Positions 44,507-53,964 are shown, numbered from the stretch's first letter. The stretch: DNA of 64,000 bases from an uncultured Lachnospiraceae bacterium (GCA_910577645.1 CAJTOL010000013.1:21691-85690), one strand, 5' to 3'. Numbers and translations: made by a program. The notes: a model not told the origin generated them from the sequence alone.

Positions 44507-45786
44507 TGACAAAATCAGAACAGTTATTTCAGCAGGCAGTGAAGCTGATGCCAGGGGGCGTCAACAGCCCGGTTCGGGCCTTTGGGGCAGTGGGGGGAAA
44601 TCCCAGATTTATTGAGAGAGCCAAAGGCCCTTATGTGTGGGATGTGGACGGCAACCGTTACATTGACTATATCGGATCATGGGGGCCTATGATTTTAGGC
44701 CACAGCCACCCGGCGGTTTATGAGGCAGTGGTAAAGGCCGCAGAAAAAGGGTTAAGCTTTGGAGCCGCCACTGGCATTGAAAATAAAGTGGCAGAGCTGA
44801 TTAAGGAAATGGTTCCTTCCATGGAAATGATGCGTATGGTAAACTCCGGAACCGAGGCGGTAATGTCTGCAGTCCGCCTGGCCCGCGGGTATACCGGCCG
44901 CAGCAAAATCATCAAATTTGCCGGCTGCTACCACGGCCATTCCGATTCCATGCTGGTAAAGGCCGGATCCGGAGCCATGACCACCGGAGTCCCCGACAGC
45001 CTGGGAGTCCCGGCAGGCTGTGCGGCGGACACACTGACTGCGGTTTACAATGATGTCTCCAGCGTGGAGACGCTGTTTGCAGAGCATCCGGGACAGATTG
45101 GGGCGGTAATTTTAGAGCCGGTGGCAGGAAATATGGGGGTAGTGGCCCCTAAAGAGGGATTCTTGCAGGCCATGCGGGATTTATGTACCAGAGAAGGGGC
45201 GCTTCTGATCTTTGACGAGGTTATTACAGGATTTCGCCTGAGCCAGGCGGGAGCTCAGGGATATTTTGGAGTGACGCCGGATCTGACCACCTTTGGAAAG
45301 ATTATCGGAGGCGGTATGCCGGTTGGATGCTATGGCGGCAGGAAAGAGCTGATGGAGATGGTTGCCCCGTCAGGCGGCGTTTATCAGGCAGGAACTTTAA
45401 GCGGCAACCCGGTGGCAATGTCCGCAGGCCTGGCAGAGCTTACCATCCTTCATGAGCAGCCGGAGATCTATGATTATATTAACAGCCTGGGAGACTACTA
45501 CCGGGCCGGCGCCAGAAAGCTTTTTGAGAAATACCGGAAGCCCTGGTATGTAACCGGAGTGGGCTCCTTAAGCTGCGTATTTTTTACGGACGGTCCGGTC
45601 TATAATTATGAGGGTGCCAGGAAGGCTGATGTGGAAGAATTTGGCCGGTATTTTAACTATATGATTAACAACGGCGTCAGCATGGCTCCCTCCCAGTTTG
45701 AATCTATTTTTATCTCCAATGCCCATACCAGGGAATTGATTGATATGACCATGTATATTCTGGAAGGATATCTGTCCGGAGAATAA
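44506..45786 (+). CDS. hemL: Glutamate-1-semialdehyde 2,1-aminomutase
   Basis: PLP enzyme of the C5 pathway that converts glutamate-1-semialdehyde to 5-aminolevulinate, the substrate of HemB. The 426 aa have the catalytic Lys265 (TTFGKIIGGGMPVG) and the typical N-terminus LMPGGVNSPVRAF. Translation is coupled to hemB. A hairpin terminator follows directly. Together with the nearby cobalamin-dependent metH, a link to corrinoid synthesis is plausible. Confidence 0.97.
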   Translation: MTKSEQLFQQAVKLMPGGVNSPVRAFGAVGGNPRFIERAKGPYVWDVDGNRYIDYIGSWGPMILGHSHPAVYEAVVKAAEKGLSFGAATGIENKVAELIKEMVPSMEMMRMVNSGTEAVMSAVRLARGYTGRSKIIKFAGCYHGHSDSMLVKAGSGAMTTGVPDSLGVPAGCAADTLTAVYNDVSSVETLFAEHPGQIGAVILEPVAGNMGVVAPKEGFLQAMRDLCTREGALLIFDEVITGFRLSQAGAQGYFGVTPDLTTFGKIIGGGMPVGCYGGRKELMEMVAPSGGVYQAGTLSGNPVAMSAGLAELTILHEQPEIYDYINSLGDYYRAGARKLFEKYRKPWYVTGVGSLSCVFFTDGPVYNYEGARKADVEEFGRYFNYMINNGVSMAPSQFESIFISNAHTRELIDMTMYILEGYLSGE

Positions 45787-45793
45787 GCCTTTT

Positions 45794-45822
45794 AAACAGC
45801 GGTTTGACAAGCCGCTGTTTTT
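45794..45822 (+). terminator. Terminator after hemL
   Basis: AAACAGCGG (45794-45802) / CCGCTGTTT (45812-45820) with further T. The -35 of the next promoter lies in its loop. Confidence 0.8.
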
Positions 45823-45832
45823 ATGTTATCAT
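45804..45832 (+). promoter_or_regulatory. Promoter of the RpiR regulator gene, inside the hemL terminator
   Basis: TTGACA (45804-45809), 17 bases, TATCAT (45827-45832) with a TG extension. The spacer is the 3' arm and T-run of the terminator. Confidence 0.65.
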
Positions 45833-45874
45833 GGCTGTATGAAATAAAATTACATGTATGGGGTTGATGAAGAA

Positions 45875-46729
45875 ATGAGCAGTCGGAGCGTTATGGACAT
45901 TATCTGTGCATCTTATGAGCATTTTTTTGACGCAGAAAAGAAGATTGCCGATTATATTCTGGATAACAAAAAGGCTGCTGTGGACATGACGGTAGCCGAG
46001 CTGGCCCGGGCCAGCGGCACCAGCGACGCTACGGTGTCCCGGTTTTGCCGCCGGTGCGGGTTTAAAGGATATCAGGATTTAAAAATGGCGCTTGCCAAGG
46101 AGGTTATGGAGGAAGAGCGGGACAGCCTTCAGGTGTCCAACGAGATTGACCGGGGGAAGCTTCCCCAGGCCCTTCAGAACATCCTGGCAAATAAGATAGC
46201 GGAGATGACCGGCACTATCGGCATGTTGGATCCGGACAATTTGGAGACAATTTTAAAAATTTTGGAACATGCCAGGCTCATTCAGTTTGCAGCAGTAGGA
46301 AATACTATTCCGGTTGCTATGGATGGGTGTTTCAAGTTTAACCAGCTGGGCCTTTCCTCGGTATGCAGTACCATCTGGGAGGCTCAGATGGCCAATACTT
46401 ATAATTTGGGGCCGCAGGACGTAGTGCTGATTATTTCCAATTCCGGCACGTCAAGACGTCTGGCAACCCTGGCTGAGGGGGCCCATGAAAATGGAGCCAG
46501 GGTCATTGTAATTACCAATAACGCTTCTTCACCTCTTGCCGCCCTTAGCGATTATCAGATTATCACGGCTACCAGGGAGAAGCTTCTCACCGGGGAATTC
46601 TGGTTTTCCCGGATCCCGGCTATGCTGGTGATTGAGACCCTGTACCTGCTTTTATTTGTCAGCAAGAAAAATGCGGCGGCCCATATCCGCCGCCATGAAA
46701 ATGCCATCCGGCCGGATAAGCAGGCATAA
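45875..46729 (+). CDS. RpiR/MurR family transcriptional regulator
   Basis: A 284-aa regulator with an N-terminal helix-turn-helix (TVAELARASGTSDATVSRFCRR, about residues 37-58) and a C-terminal SIS sugar-phosphate-binding domain (LIISNSGTSRRLATLAEGA). RpiR proteins sense phosphosugars. The fructose genes immediately downstream make it the candidate regulator of fruK-fruA, sensing perhaps fructose-1-phosphate (inference). An in-frame ATG at 45854 would add seven residues; neither start has a clear ribosome binding site, and 45875 gives the family-typical N-terminus. Confidence 0.88.
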   Translation: MSSRSVMDIICASYEHFFDAEKKIADYILDNKKAAVDMTVAELARASGTSDATVSRFCRRCGFKGYQDLKMALAKEVMEEERDSLQVSNEIDRGKLPQALQNILANKIAEMTGTIGMLDPDNLETILKILEHARLIQFAAVGNTIPVAMDGCFKFNQLGLSSVCSTIWEAQMANTYNLGPQDVVLIISNSGTSRRLATLAEGAHENGARVIVITNNASSPLAALSDYQIITATREKLLTGEFWFSRIPAMLVIETLYLLLFVSKKNAAAHIRRHENAIRPDKQA

Positions 46730-46752
46730 TAAAAAAATGATTCCCAGCAGAC

Positions 46753-46796
46753 AAAAGGACTGTCCTGAAAATGAAATCAGAGGCAGTTCTTTTTTT
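46753..46796 (+). terminator. Terminator after the RpiR gene
   Basis: AAAAGGACTG (46753-46762) / CAGTTCTTTT (46784-46793), followed by further T. A competing GAGGCAG/CTGCCTC hairpin overlaps the 3' arm. Confidence 0.65.
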
Positions 46797-46862
46797 GCTG
46801 CCTCAAATAATAGCGGATTTATCAATCTTATTTCAAGAAAAAAAATTTCTTAAAAAATAGTA

Positions 46863-46894
46863 TTGACGAAATAAAACTACTATGATACTATAAT
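46863..46894 (+). promoter_or_regulatory. fruKA promoter
   Basis: TTGACG (46863-46868) with TACTAT (46886-46891) at 17 bases; a better -10, TATAAT (46889-46894), would need a 20-base spacer. Confidence 0.55.
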
Positions 46895-46938
46895 GACAGA
46901 TGAAAAAAAGTTTCATAGAAAGGGGAAAGCAAGGAAAA

Positions 46939-47841
46939 ATGATTTATACAGTAACGTTTAACCCGGCTCTGGATTATGTGGTCAGGGTTCAGGATTTTAC
47001 ACCGGGAGCAGTGAACCGGACCTGCAGCGAGCATATTTTTTACGGAGGAAAAGGCATTAATGTATCGGCTGTTTTAGCCACCCTGGGCTTTGAGAGTACG
47101 GCTTTGGGGTTTATAGCAGGCTTTACCGGGGACGAGATTGAGAGGGGAGTAAAGACGCTGGGATTTCAATCCGACTTTATCCGGGTAAAGGAAGGGATGT
47201 CCCGGATTAACGTGAAGCTGAAATCCAATGAGGAGAGTGAAATCAACGGCATGGGGCCGAGGATTACAGCGGAAGACGTAAAGGGACTGTTTGATAAGCT
47301 GGAGCAATTAAAAGAGGGGGATGTGCTGGTTTTGTCCGGCAGTATTCCCGCCTCCATGGATGACCGGATTTATGAAACCATTATGGCAAAGCTTTCCGGA
47401 AGAGGCATCCGCGTAGTGGTGGATGCGGAAAAAGGGCTCCTTCTTAATGTATTAAAATATCATCCTTTCTTGATTAAGCCCAATAATCATGAGCTTGGCC
47501 AGATGTTCGGCAGGATGCTGAAAACAGAGGAAGAGATTGCAGAACATGCCAGACGCCTTCAGGACATGGGAGCCGGAAATGTACTGATTTCCATGGCGGG
47601 AGACGGGGCCCTTCTGGTAACGGAAACAGGAGAGCTTTACCGTTTGGGCGTGGCCAGAGGGACGGTAAAAAATTCTGTGGGAGCCGGTGATTCTATGGTG
47701 GCGGGATTCCTGGCCGGGTTCTTGCAAAACGGAGATTATGAACATGCATTAAAGCTGGGAACCGCAGCCGGAGGAGCCACTGCTTTTTCCGACGGATTAG
47801 GCGTGAAAAGCGAAATTATGAAATTGTATGAAACTTTATAA
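46939..47841 (+). CDS. fruK: 1-phosphofructokinase
   Basis: PfkB-family kinase of 300 aa that phosphorylates fructose-1-phosphate, delivered by the PTS, to fructose-1,6-bisphosphate. The substrate loop GGKGINVS and the catalytic GAGDSMVAGF motif are present. The assignment rests on the N-terminus (MIYTVTFNPALDYVV) and on the fructose PTS gene 23 bases downstream. The start is the ATG behind AAGGAAAA; an earlier in-frame ATG at 46900 would add 13 residues not typical of the family. Confidence 0.95.
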   Translation: MIYTVTFNPALDYVVRVQDFTPGAVNRTCSEHIFYGGKGINVSAVLATLGFESTALGFIAGFTGDEIERGVKTLGFQSDFIRVKEGMSRINVKLKSNEESEINGMGPRITAEDVKGLFDKLEQLKEGDVLVLSGSIPASMDDRIYETIMAKLSGRGIRVVVDAEKGLLLNVLKYHPFLIKPNNHELGQMFGRMLKTEEEIAEHARRLQDMGAGNVLISMAGDGALLVTETGELYRLGVARGTVKNSVGAGDSMVAGFLAGFLQNGDYEHALKLGTAAGGATAFSDGLGVKSEIMKLYETL

Positions 47842-47864
47842 GCATTAAATTAGGAGGCAAGGCC

Positions 47865-49811
47865 ATGAGAATTACAGAGTTATTAAAAATGGAAAGTATT
47901 GAGCTGGGAGTTTCCTTAAGCTCCAAAGACGCTGCCATTGACCGGCTTACCGGTTTGATGGAAGCAGGCGGACGCTTAAAGGATCGGGCCGGATATAAAG
48001 AGGGAATCCTGGCAAGAGAGGCACAGGGAAGTACGGCGGTGGGAGAAGGGATTGCCATTCCTCATGCAAAGGTAGAAGCGGTTAAGGAGCCGGGCCTGGC
48101 CGCCGTCACCGTGCCGGAGGGTGTGGATTACGAGGCTTTTGACGGATCTCTGGCAAACCTGATTTTTATGATTGCAGCTCCTGCAGAAGGGGCGGATGTC
48201 CACCTGGAAGCTCTGGCAAGACTGTCTACTCTGTTAATGACACCCGGATTTAAGGACGGGCTCCTGGGAGCGAAGACCAAGGAGGAGTTTTTAGAGATTA
48301 TTGACGGGGCGGAGAATGAAAAACAGGAGGAGGTTGCGGCTTCCGATGGAGGCGCCCGGGAGGAATCCCAGGCTCAGGCAGCTTCCGGTTACCGTCTTCT
48401 TGCCGTTACCGCCTGCCCCACCGGCATTGCCCATACCTACATGGCGGCAGAGAATTTAGAGTCCACTGCCGGCAAAATGGGCATTTCCCTGAAAGCGGAG
48501 ACAGACGGATCCGGAGGCGCTCAGAATGTACTGACCAGAGAAGAGATTGCAGGCGCCCAGGCAATTATTGTAGCCGCTGACCGGGAAGTGGAGATGGCAA
48601 GATTTGACGGAAAGCCTGTTCTCCAGGTTCCTGTAGCCGACGGTATTCACAAGGCCAAGGAGCTGATTGAAAAGGCGGTTTCCGGCCAGGTGCCTGTTTA
48701 CCGCCATGCAGGAGGAGCAGACAGCGGCCAGTCCGGCTCAGGTTCCGGAGACAGCAGAGGAAGAAAGATTTATAAGCATCTGATGAACGGAGTTTCCCAC
48801 ATGCTTCCCTTTGTAATCGGCGGCGGCCTCCTGATTGCTTTGGCTTTCCTCTTTGACGACTACGCCATTGACCCGTCAAATTTCGGTAAGAACACACCTT
48901 TGGCAGCTTATTTAAAGACAATCGGCGAACAGGCCTTTGGCATGATGCTTCCCATATTGTCCGGTTATATTGCCATGAGCATTGCTGATCGTCCCGGCCT
49001 GGCGGCAGGCTTTGTCTCCGGCCTGGCGGCCAAGATGGGAATGACCTTTGGGACTCCGGAAGGCGGCGCGGTAAACGCCGGTTTTTTAGGAGCGCTGTTT
49101 GCAGGCTTTGCAGCAGGTTATCTTGTACTGGGCTTAAAGAAATTGTTTTCCAGGCTTCCCAAATCCTTAGAGGGCATCAAGCCGGTGCTTTTATATCCTG
49201 TACTGGGCATCTTCCTTGGCACAGTAATTACTACCTTTATCAATCCTTATATGGGTACAATCAACGACGGATTGACTAATTTCCTGAATGGTATGGGCGG
49301 AGAGGGCCGGATAGTGCTGGGAATGATTGTAGGCGGCATGATGTCCATTGATATGGGCGGCCCCTTTAATAAGGCGGCTTATGTATTTGGCACCGCTCAG
49401 CTTGCAGAAGGCAACTTTGAGGTTATGGCTTCCGTAATGGCAGGCGGTATGGTTCCTCCCATTGCAATCGCATTGTGTACTACCTTCTTTCAAAAGAAAT
49501 TTACCAAAAAGGACTGCCAGTCCGGCGTTGTAAACTATATTATGGGACTGTCCTTCATAACAGAAGGAGCCATTCCCTTTGCGGCGGCAGATCCTCTGCG
49601 GGTGATTCCCTCCTGTGCTGCAGGAGCTGCCCTGGCAGGCGGATTGTCCATGTTCTTTGGCTGCACCCTAAGAGCGCCTCACGGCGGACTTTTCGTACTG
49701 CCTACAGTTGGGAATCCTTTAGGATATCTGGCTGCCGTTGCCATTGGTTCGGCAGCAGGCTGTGTGATTTTAAGCCTGCTGAAAAAGAACCTTAATGAGG
49801 CCGACCGGTAG
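47865..49811 (+). CDS. fruA: Fructose PTS permease, EIIABC fusion
   Basis: Single-chain fructose permease of 648 aa. The EIIA domain (residues 1-150) has phospho-His67 in IPHAK; the EIIB domain (about 172-275) has phospho-Cys184 in TACPTGIAHTYMAAE; the EIIC membrane domain starts near residue 305. It imports fructose with phosphorylation at C1, giving the FruK substrate. The linkers are rich in Gly, Ser and Gln (SGQSGSGSGDSRGRK). HPr and enzyme I are elsewhere. A 14-bp terminator follows. Confidence 0.96.
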   Translation: MRITELLKMESIELGVSLSSKDAAIDRLTGLMEAGGRLKDRAGYKEGILAREAQGSTAVGEGIAIPHAKVEAVKEPGLAAVTVPEGVDYEAFDGSLANLIFMIAAPAEGADVHLEALARLSTLLMTPGFKDGLLGAKTKEEFLEIIDGAENEKQEEVAASDGGAREESQAQAASGYRLLAVTACPTGIAHTYMAAENLESTAGKMGISLKAETDGSGGAQNVLTREEIAGAQAIIVAADREVEMARFDGKPVLQVPVADGIHKAKELIEKAVSGQVPVYRHAGGADSGQSGSGSGDSRGRKIYKHLMNGVSHMLPFVIGGGLLIALAFLFDDYAIDPSNFGKNTPLAAYLKTIGEQAFGMMLPILSGYIAMSIADRPGLAAGFVSGLAAKMGMTFGTPEGGAVNAGFLGALFAGFAAGYLVLGLKKLFSRLPKSLEGIKPVLLYPVLGIFLGTVITTFINPYMGTINDGLTNFLNGMGGEGRIVLGMIVGGMMSIDMGGPFNKAAYVFGTAQLAEGNFEVMASVMAGGMVPPIAIALCTTFFQKKFTKKDCQSGVVNYIMGLSFITEGAIPFAAADPLRVIPSCAAGAALAGGLSMFFGCTLRAPHGGLFVLPTVGNPLGYLAAVAIGSAAGCVILSLLKKNLNEADR

Positions 49812-49878
49812 ACAGATAAATCCCCACCTTATATACAGGCTATTCTGGGCAAGAAAATATTGAAAAATAGGACCAGAC

Positions 49879-49938
49879 GGTCTTCTGTTAGCGAGAATTG
49901 GCGGACAGCGCTAACAGAAGGCCATTTTATTTTATTTT
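49879..49938 (+). terminator. fruA terminator
   Basis: GGTCTTCTGTTAGC (49879-49892) / GCTAACAGAAGGCC (49910-49923), a 14-bp stem with one G-U, then ATTTTATTTTATTTT. Confidence 0.88.
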
Positions 49939-49990
49939 GCGGAATTCCTTTTTGACGGCCTGTAACCGTTCAAATTCCCCGCCTTTTAAA

Positions 49991-50057
49991 TTGTTACGAT
50001 AACTTTACACACTTATAATGTAAAAACTTGAATTTTTTCCGGAGTATATGGTATAAT
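49991..50057 (+). promoter_or_regulatory. Two tandem promoters of the hybrid histidine kinase
   Basis: P1: TTGTTA (49991-49996), 17 bases, TATAAT (50014-50019). P2: TTGAAT (50028-50033), 18 bases, TATAAT (50052-50057) with a TG extension. Confidence 0.65.
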
Positions 50058-50130
50058 GTCCAGGAACGCTCAGAACAAAAAAACAACATTTCAGGAAAGA
50101 ATATAAACGATCCAAGGAGGAACAGCGTTA

Positions 50131-52692
50131 ATGCCCATCAGTCAAAAAAAGAATTCAACAATCCTTTTTCTCATACATAGCTTTATTGGACTCCTATTAT
50201 TTGGTATAGTTGTTTTTAGCATACTTGGAATTTATATGGATAGAAAGAGCAAGGATACCATTTACGAAGTGGGAGAAATCTACATGTCCGGAATGAATGA
50301 ACAGATGTCCCAGCACTTCGAAAGTGTTATTAAACTGCGCTTTGATCAGGTTGATGGCATTATTTCCACGGTTTCAGAAGAAGCCAGCGACAGAGACAGT
50401 ATATATGAGGAGCTTATCTATCGGGCTCAAATTCGAAACTTTGATTATTTAGCGCTTTGTTCCGATGAAGGATATTTTGAAACTCTTTATGGAGAATCCA
50501 TACAGCCTACGAATCCGGGGCCCTTTGTGGACGCGCTGATAAATGGGGAACAAAGAGTTGCCGTAGGAGTTGATGCTGCTGGAAATGAAGTGGTATTGTT
50601 TGGCGTTAAGGCAAATTATCCTTTGCAGAATGGCGAGGAGAGTATTGGCCTGATAGCAGCAACTCCTTTGGAGTACATCACCAGCTTTCTTTCTCTGGAA
50701 GATAAAGAGCAGATGACATATTACCATATTATCCGGCCGGACGGCAGTTTTGTAATTCAAAATCCAAATATGGAATTGAAGCAGGTTTTTGCTCTGCTGC
50801 AAGAAAAGTCGGAACAGGCTGCAGCTGACCATACTTTAGCGGATGTAGTTGAAGCGTTTTCTGCTGCGCTAAAAGAGCATCAGAGATATACCACAACCTT
50901 TGAGATAGATGGTGAGGAACAGCAAATTTATGTGATGCCATTGCCATGTTCGGAGTGGTTTTTGGTAGGGGTGATGCCATATGGTATACTGGATGAGACG
51001 ATAAACAAATTGAGTGTTCAGCGAATGGTTATTACAATGTTGGCCTGCGCCTCTATTTTAATCTTGTTAACATTGATTTTCTGCCGGTATTTTGTCATGA
51101 CCCGTCTCCAATTACAGGAATTGGAAAAGGCCCGACAGGAGGCGATTGAGGCAAGCAAAGCAAAGAGCAAATTCTTAGCCAACATGAGTCATGATATCCG
51201 TACGCCTATGAATGCAATTGTAGGTATGACCGCTATTGCCACAGCTCATATAAATGACAAGGAACAAGTACAGATGTGTCTGAGAAAGATCACACTGTCA
51301 AGTAAACATCTGCTGGGACTTATTAATGATGTTTTGGACATGTCTAAAATTGAAAGCGGCAAATTAACGCTGACCACAGAGCAGATTTCTTTAAAAGAAA
51401 TTGTGGAAGGAATTGTCAGCATTATGCAGCCTCAGGTAAAGGCAAAAAAGCAAAGCTTTGAGATTCATGTGGAGAATATTTTAGAAGAAAATGTATGGTG
51501 CGACGGTGTACGTTTAAATCAGGTTTTGCTGAATCTTCTGTCCAATGCCACGAAATATACGCCGGAGGGAGGTTCCATACGCCTGTCCCTGTTTGAAGAA
51601 AAATCTCCAAAAGGAGAAGATTATGTTCAAATCCATATAGTTGTTAAGGACAATGGAATCGGCATGTCGCCGGAATTTTTGAAAAGAATATATGATTCCT
51701 ATAGCCGTGCTGACGGAACCAGGATCCATAAAACAGAGGGAGCCGGTTTGGGAATGTCCATTACAAAGTATATTGTGGACGCAATGGAAGGAACCATTGA
51801 TGTACAGAGCGAACCTGATAAGGGTACTGAATTCCATATTACGGTGGATTTTGAAAAAGCGGATACAAAGGAAGTGGACATGGTCCTTCCCTCCTGGAAT
51901 ATGCTGGTAGTTGACGATGACGAATTATTATGTCAAACGGCTACCAAGGCATTGAAGTCCATTGGAATTAAGGCGGAATGGACATTGAGCGGAGAAAAGG
52001 CTATAGAATTGGTAATACAGCATCACAAAAAGAGAGATGACTACCAGATCATTTTATTGGACTGGAAGCTGCCAGGTATGAACGGAATTCAGGTTGCCAG
52101 AGAGATCCGCCGCAATTTAGGAAATGAAATCCCGATTCTGCTTATTTCTGCGTATGATTGGGGGGAATTTGAGACAGAGGCACGGGAAGCGGGAATCAGC
52201 GGCTTTATTTCCAAACCTTTGTTTAAATCAACTTTGTTTTATAGCTTGCGTCAATACATGGGGGGTGACGCAACACAGGAGGAAATAGAAGAAAAAGATA
52301 TTGATCTGTCCGGCCGACGCATTCTGCTTGCGGAAGACAACGAACTGAACTGGGAGGTTGCAAAGGAATTGCTGTCTGACTTGGGGTTGGAACTGGATTG
52401 GGCAGAAGATGGTCAGATATGCCTGGAAAAATTCCGGGAATCAGCGAAAGGGTATTATGATGCGATTCTTATGGATATTCGGATGCCGCGAATGACAGGA
52501 TATGAGGCTACAAAGGAAATTCGAAAGCTGGATCACCCGGATGCTTTGGTAATTCCGATTATTGCTATGAGCGCAGATGCCTTTTCAGATGACATTCAAC
52601 ATTCTCTGGAGAGCGGTATGAATGCTCATATTGCAAAACCAGTTGACGCCGTAGAACTGGCCCGCTTGTTGAAGAGATATTTAAAGGCTTGA
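50131..52692 (+). CDS. Hybrid sensor histidine kinase with two receiver domains
   Basis: Membrane sensor of 853 aa. Order: TM helix (about 12-33); extracellular double-Cache-like sensor domain (about 34-300); second TM (about 307-327); coiled linker; HisKA with phospho-His354 (SHDIRTPMNA); HATPase with N box NLLSNATKY and GAGLGMS; receiver 1 with Asp644 (LLDWKLPG); receiver 2 with Asp782 (LMDIRMPR). There is no output domain and no regulator gene next to it, so the signal probably passes to a distant Hpt or response regulator. The ligand is unknown; the Cache domain suggests a small extracellular metabolite. It ends in a palindromic terminator shared with the convergent MFS gene. Confidence 0.92.
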   Translation: MPISQKKNSTILFLIHSFIGLLLFGIVVFSILGIYMDRKSKDTIYEVGEIYMSGMNEQMSQHFESVIKLRFDQVDGIISTVSEEASDRDSIYEELIYRAQIRNFDYLALCSDEGYFETLYGESIQPTNPGPFVDALINGEQRVAVGVDAAGNEVVLFGVKANYPLQNGEESIGLIAATPLEYITSFLSLEDKEQMTYYHIIRPDGSFVIQNPNMELKQVFALLQEKSEQAAADHTLADVVEAFSAALKEHQRYTTTFEIDGEEQQIYVMPLPCSEWFLVGVMPYGILDETINKLSVQRMVITMLACASILILLTLIFCRYFVMTRLQLQELEKARQEAIEASKAKSKFLANMSHDIRTPMNAIVGMTAIATAHINDKEQVQMCLRKITLSSKHLLGLINDVLDMSKIESGKLTLTTEQISLKEIVEGIVSIMQPQVKAKKQSFEIHVENILEENVWCDGVRLNQVLLNLLSNATKYTPEGGSIRLSLFEEKSPKGEDYVQIHIVVKDNGIGMSPEFLKRIYDSYSRADGTRIHKTEGAGLGMSITKYIVDAMEGTIDVQSEPDKGTEFHITVDFEKADTKEVDMVLPSWNMLVVDDDELLCQTATKALKSIGIKAEWTLSGEKAIELVIQHHKKRDDYQIILLDWKLPGMNGIQVAREIRRNLGNEIPILLISAYDWGEFETEAREAGISGFISKPLFKSTLFYSLRQYMGGDATQEEIEEKDIDLSGRRILLAEDNELNWEVAKELLSDLGLELDWAEDGQICLEKFRESAKGYYDAILMDIRMPRMTGYEATKEIRKLDHPDALVIPIIAMSADAFSDDIQHSLESGMNAHIAKPVDAVELARLLKRYLKA

Positions 52693-52716
52693 GGTTTAAA
52701 CCTCAAGCCTGTTTTT
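52685..52716. terminator. Palindromic bidirectional terminator overlapping two gene ends
   Basis: A perfect 26-base palindrome at 52685-52710 (half-site AGGCTTGAGGTTT), followed by GTTTTTCTTT on the + strand. It includes the last codons of the kinase and of the MFS gene. Confidence 0.8.
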
Positions 52717-53845
52717 CTTTCTTTTCCAGCCTTTTTAAAGCAATACAAAATAGCAAAAGCCCTACGCAGGGTATAATATTAGATGCCATTCCCACCTTGA
52801 TTCCGCCGTATTCTGCCACAATTCCGATAATCCAGGGCATGAGGATAGCGCCGCTGCTGGCAGCCGGGAGCATAACCCCCATGCTGGTAACGCTGGTCAT
52901 CCGGCCGGCGCTTGCCACTGCCGTGGGGTTTAGCCCTGCCATAGAAAATGCAAAGGCAAACAGCAGAAGGATAGCGCTTATCTGGGTATTTGCCGCCATA
53001 AGGCCTATGTAGAAAATAATACAGCCCACAGACATTTTAATCATGGAAGCCGCCGCATTTTTAATGGGAAAGACAAACGCAATTAACATTCTGGCAATAA
53101 GGGTGGCTGTCCACATAACCGTCACTGTGTAAGCGCTTAAGGCGCCGGACAAAATTCCGCTGCCTTTAAAATACGTAACCATCCAGCCGGTAACGCTGGT
53201 CTCCGCCCCGTTTTGGCAGAACAGCAGGCCGGTCAGGAGCCAGAACTTCCAGCTTTTCAGAAAACTCCAGTCTGTGGTTCCCTCCTTTTTCTGGGAGCGG
53301 GTCTTTAAAGAAACAGAGGCAAAAGATACCCACAAGGACAGGCCAAAAAGGGCCAGGACAAACATGGGAAGGCGGTCTCCTATACTGGCGGCAGCGGCAA
53401 TGAGAAAGGGGCATAACAGGGCTCCCAGGGCGTAGCAGCTATGCATGAGATTCATGCCTTTGGTCCCGTTTTCCGAGTTGTCCCGCACCAAAATAGTACA
53501 GATGTTGATGGTACTTCCCTTGGCGATGCCTGCCATGAAAAAGGCCAGCATGAGAAGCGCCGTCCAGGCGGTGATTCCCATAAGGAGATAGCCTGAAAAA
53601 TAGCCGAAGGTCAGGATTAAGACAGTGGGCTTTAATCCGATTTTTGCGGGAAGGATTCCTGTGGCAAAGCCGGCTAAAAGATTTCCGATACTCATCAGAG
53701 ACAGAAGGGTTCCGGTCATCCCATAATCAAAACCATAGGTTTCCTGGAGAAGGCTTACTACAACGCCGCTGCTGATAGCGCAGATTCCGCTGATAAAAAA
53801 AGCGAAAAAGCCTGTGTTTCGTTGCTTTGCAGATTTGGTGTTCAT
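52703..53845 (-). CDS. MFS transporter
   Basis: Major facilitator superfamily protein of 380 aa with about 12 membrane helices. The pattern (FFISGICAISSGVVVSLLQ, and the loop GILPAKIGLKPTV) resembles the FucP/GlcP-like sugar or Fsr-like branch, but the substrate cannot be assigned. It starts behind AGAGGAATATTA on the minus strand, is convergent with the histidine kinase and divergent from the HAD gene. The proximity may mean that the kinase controls it (weak inference). Confidence 0.85.
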   Translation of the reverse strand: MNTKSAKQRNTGFFAFFISGICAISSGVVVSLLQETYGFDYGMTGTLLSLMSIGNLLAGFATGILPAKIGLKPTVLILTFGYFSGYLLMGITAWTALLMLAFFMAGIAKGSTINICTILVRDNSENGTKGMNLMHSCYALGALLCPFLIAAAASIGDRLPMFVLALFGLSLWVSFASVSLKTRSQKKEGTTDWSFLKSWKFWLLTGLLFCQNGAETSVTGWMVTYFKGSGILSGALSAYTVTVMWTATLIARMLIAFVFPIKNAAASMIKMSVGCIIFYIGLMAANTQISAILLLFAFAFSMAGLNPTAVASAGRMTSVTSMGVMLPAASSGAILMPWIIGIVAEYGGIKVGMASNIIPCVGLLLFCIALKRLEKKEKQA

Positions 53846-53932
53846 ATTAATATTCCTCTATAAGATTATGATATGGCGTAAAGCCTATACGATTATATAA
53901 CAAAATCAAAAAATTTGGTAGCACAGATTTTC

Positions 53933-53961
53933 TTGTCTGTAGAAAAAAATAGTGCTATAGT
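53933..53961 (+). promoter_or_regulatory. Promoter of the HAD phosphatase gene
   Basis: TTGTCT (53933-53938), 17 bases, TATAGT (53956-53961). Confidence 0.6.
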
Positions 53962-53964
53962 TAC

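Larger units (their letters stand above)
49812..50130 (+). other. Intergenic gap between fruA and the histidine kinase
   Basis: 319 bases without a gene. It holds the fruA terminator and two tandem promoters, listed separately. Nothing else was recognised. Confidence 0.7.
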
